From JACPDH01 sp051305935 (GTDB lineage: Bacteria > Acidobacteriota > Thermoanaerobaculia > Gp7-AA8), in NCBI GenBank assembly GCA_051305935.1, contig JBPPMG010000256.1, positions 1-29,451 on the forward strand: a stretch of 29,451 bases of DNA, written 5' to 3'. The translations under genes were made by a program, and so were the position numbers. This document shows positions 29,385-29,451 of the stretch, in pieces (position 1 is the stretch's first letter; each line of letters opens with the position of its first letter). A model generated the notes under the pieces. The model was not told the origin of the DNA. It ran no database searches and worked only from the letters and a program-made list of their open reading frames with translations.

Positions 29385-29451
29385 CTACTCGCTGGTGACC
29401 GGCGTTACCAGCGCCGCCACCAAACCCTCGACCGTCGACTCCGCGGCTTCG
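29385..29451 (-). CDS. 3' end of a gene leaving the window, probably exbB/tolQ
   Basis: A minus-strand open frame enters from the right edge and ends at TAG (29385-29387). The visible C-terminal residues are EAAESTVEGLVAALVTPVTS then E. The sequence itself is too short to assign. Position just upstream of exbD, codirectional, suggests ExbB/TolQ/MotA family by context only. Confidence 0.5.
   Translation of the reverse strand, partial: EAAESTVEGLVAALVTPVTSE

Overview
The window is GC-rich, densely coded bacterial chromosome carrying ordinary housekeeping genes in alternating orientation. The mix suggests a Gram-negative, respiring organism: a ba3-type oxidase, terminal haem synthesis, ExbD, many signal peptides and a large periplasmic alpha-2-macroglobulin. 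The secreted TPR, zinc-ribbon and alpha/beta-hydrolase proteins made me think of Acidobacteriota (Thermoanaerobaculia-like), but that is a weak inference. No transposase, integrase, phage gene or CRISPR array was seen.

Layout. 1-1696: a 3' gene fragment, then a coupled pair on the minus strand (S1/P1-type nuclease or phospholipase C, then PduO-type cobalamin adenosyltransferase). 1849-2038: a solitary tRNA-Pro(CGG) with its own promoter and terminator. 2234-9374: a family 2 glycosyltransferase divergent from a 1979-residue alpha-2-macroglobulin with a thioester motif. 9731-14613: terminal haem synthesis, with hemH divergent from the overlapping operon hemE-hemN-hemY. 14786-16021: mgtE. 16240-18526: a three-gene ba3-type oxidase operon (subunits IIa, II, I) whose first gene is only 51 codons. 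18632-21104: a dihydroorotate-dehydrogenase-like flavoprotein, an esterase and a secreted MsrB. 21365-23648: a DUF2891 protein and a CDF zinc transporter. 23810-28773: two secreted proteins of unknown role (one with TPR, zinc-ribbon and YD-like parts) and a secreted TPR/alpha-beta hydrolase. 28784-29451: exbD and probably the 3' end of exbB. The haem genes and the oxidase make functional sense together, since the oxidase needs haem.

The remarkable part lies between the genes. Nearly every junction holds a repetitive element. One family consists of rows of small 6-14 bp hairpins with 3-4 nt loops whose stems differ by compensating changes, often bounded by ATGTGGAGTGCG and its complement. These are commonly flanked by arms of 7-bp units such as GGCGAAA. 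Other junctions use quite different 7-bp units (TTGTTAG, CGGATTT, GAATTGA, TTCTTCA), yet keep the 7-nt spacing and usually the inverted-arm layout. Seven of eight convergent gene junctions carry such an element (the eighth gap is only 10 bp), and the arms often begin at, or contain, the stop codons. I regard this heptad/hairpin intergenic system as the main candidate for something undescribed.
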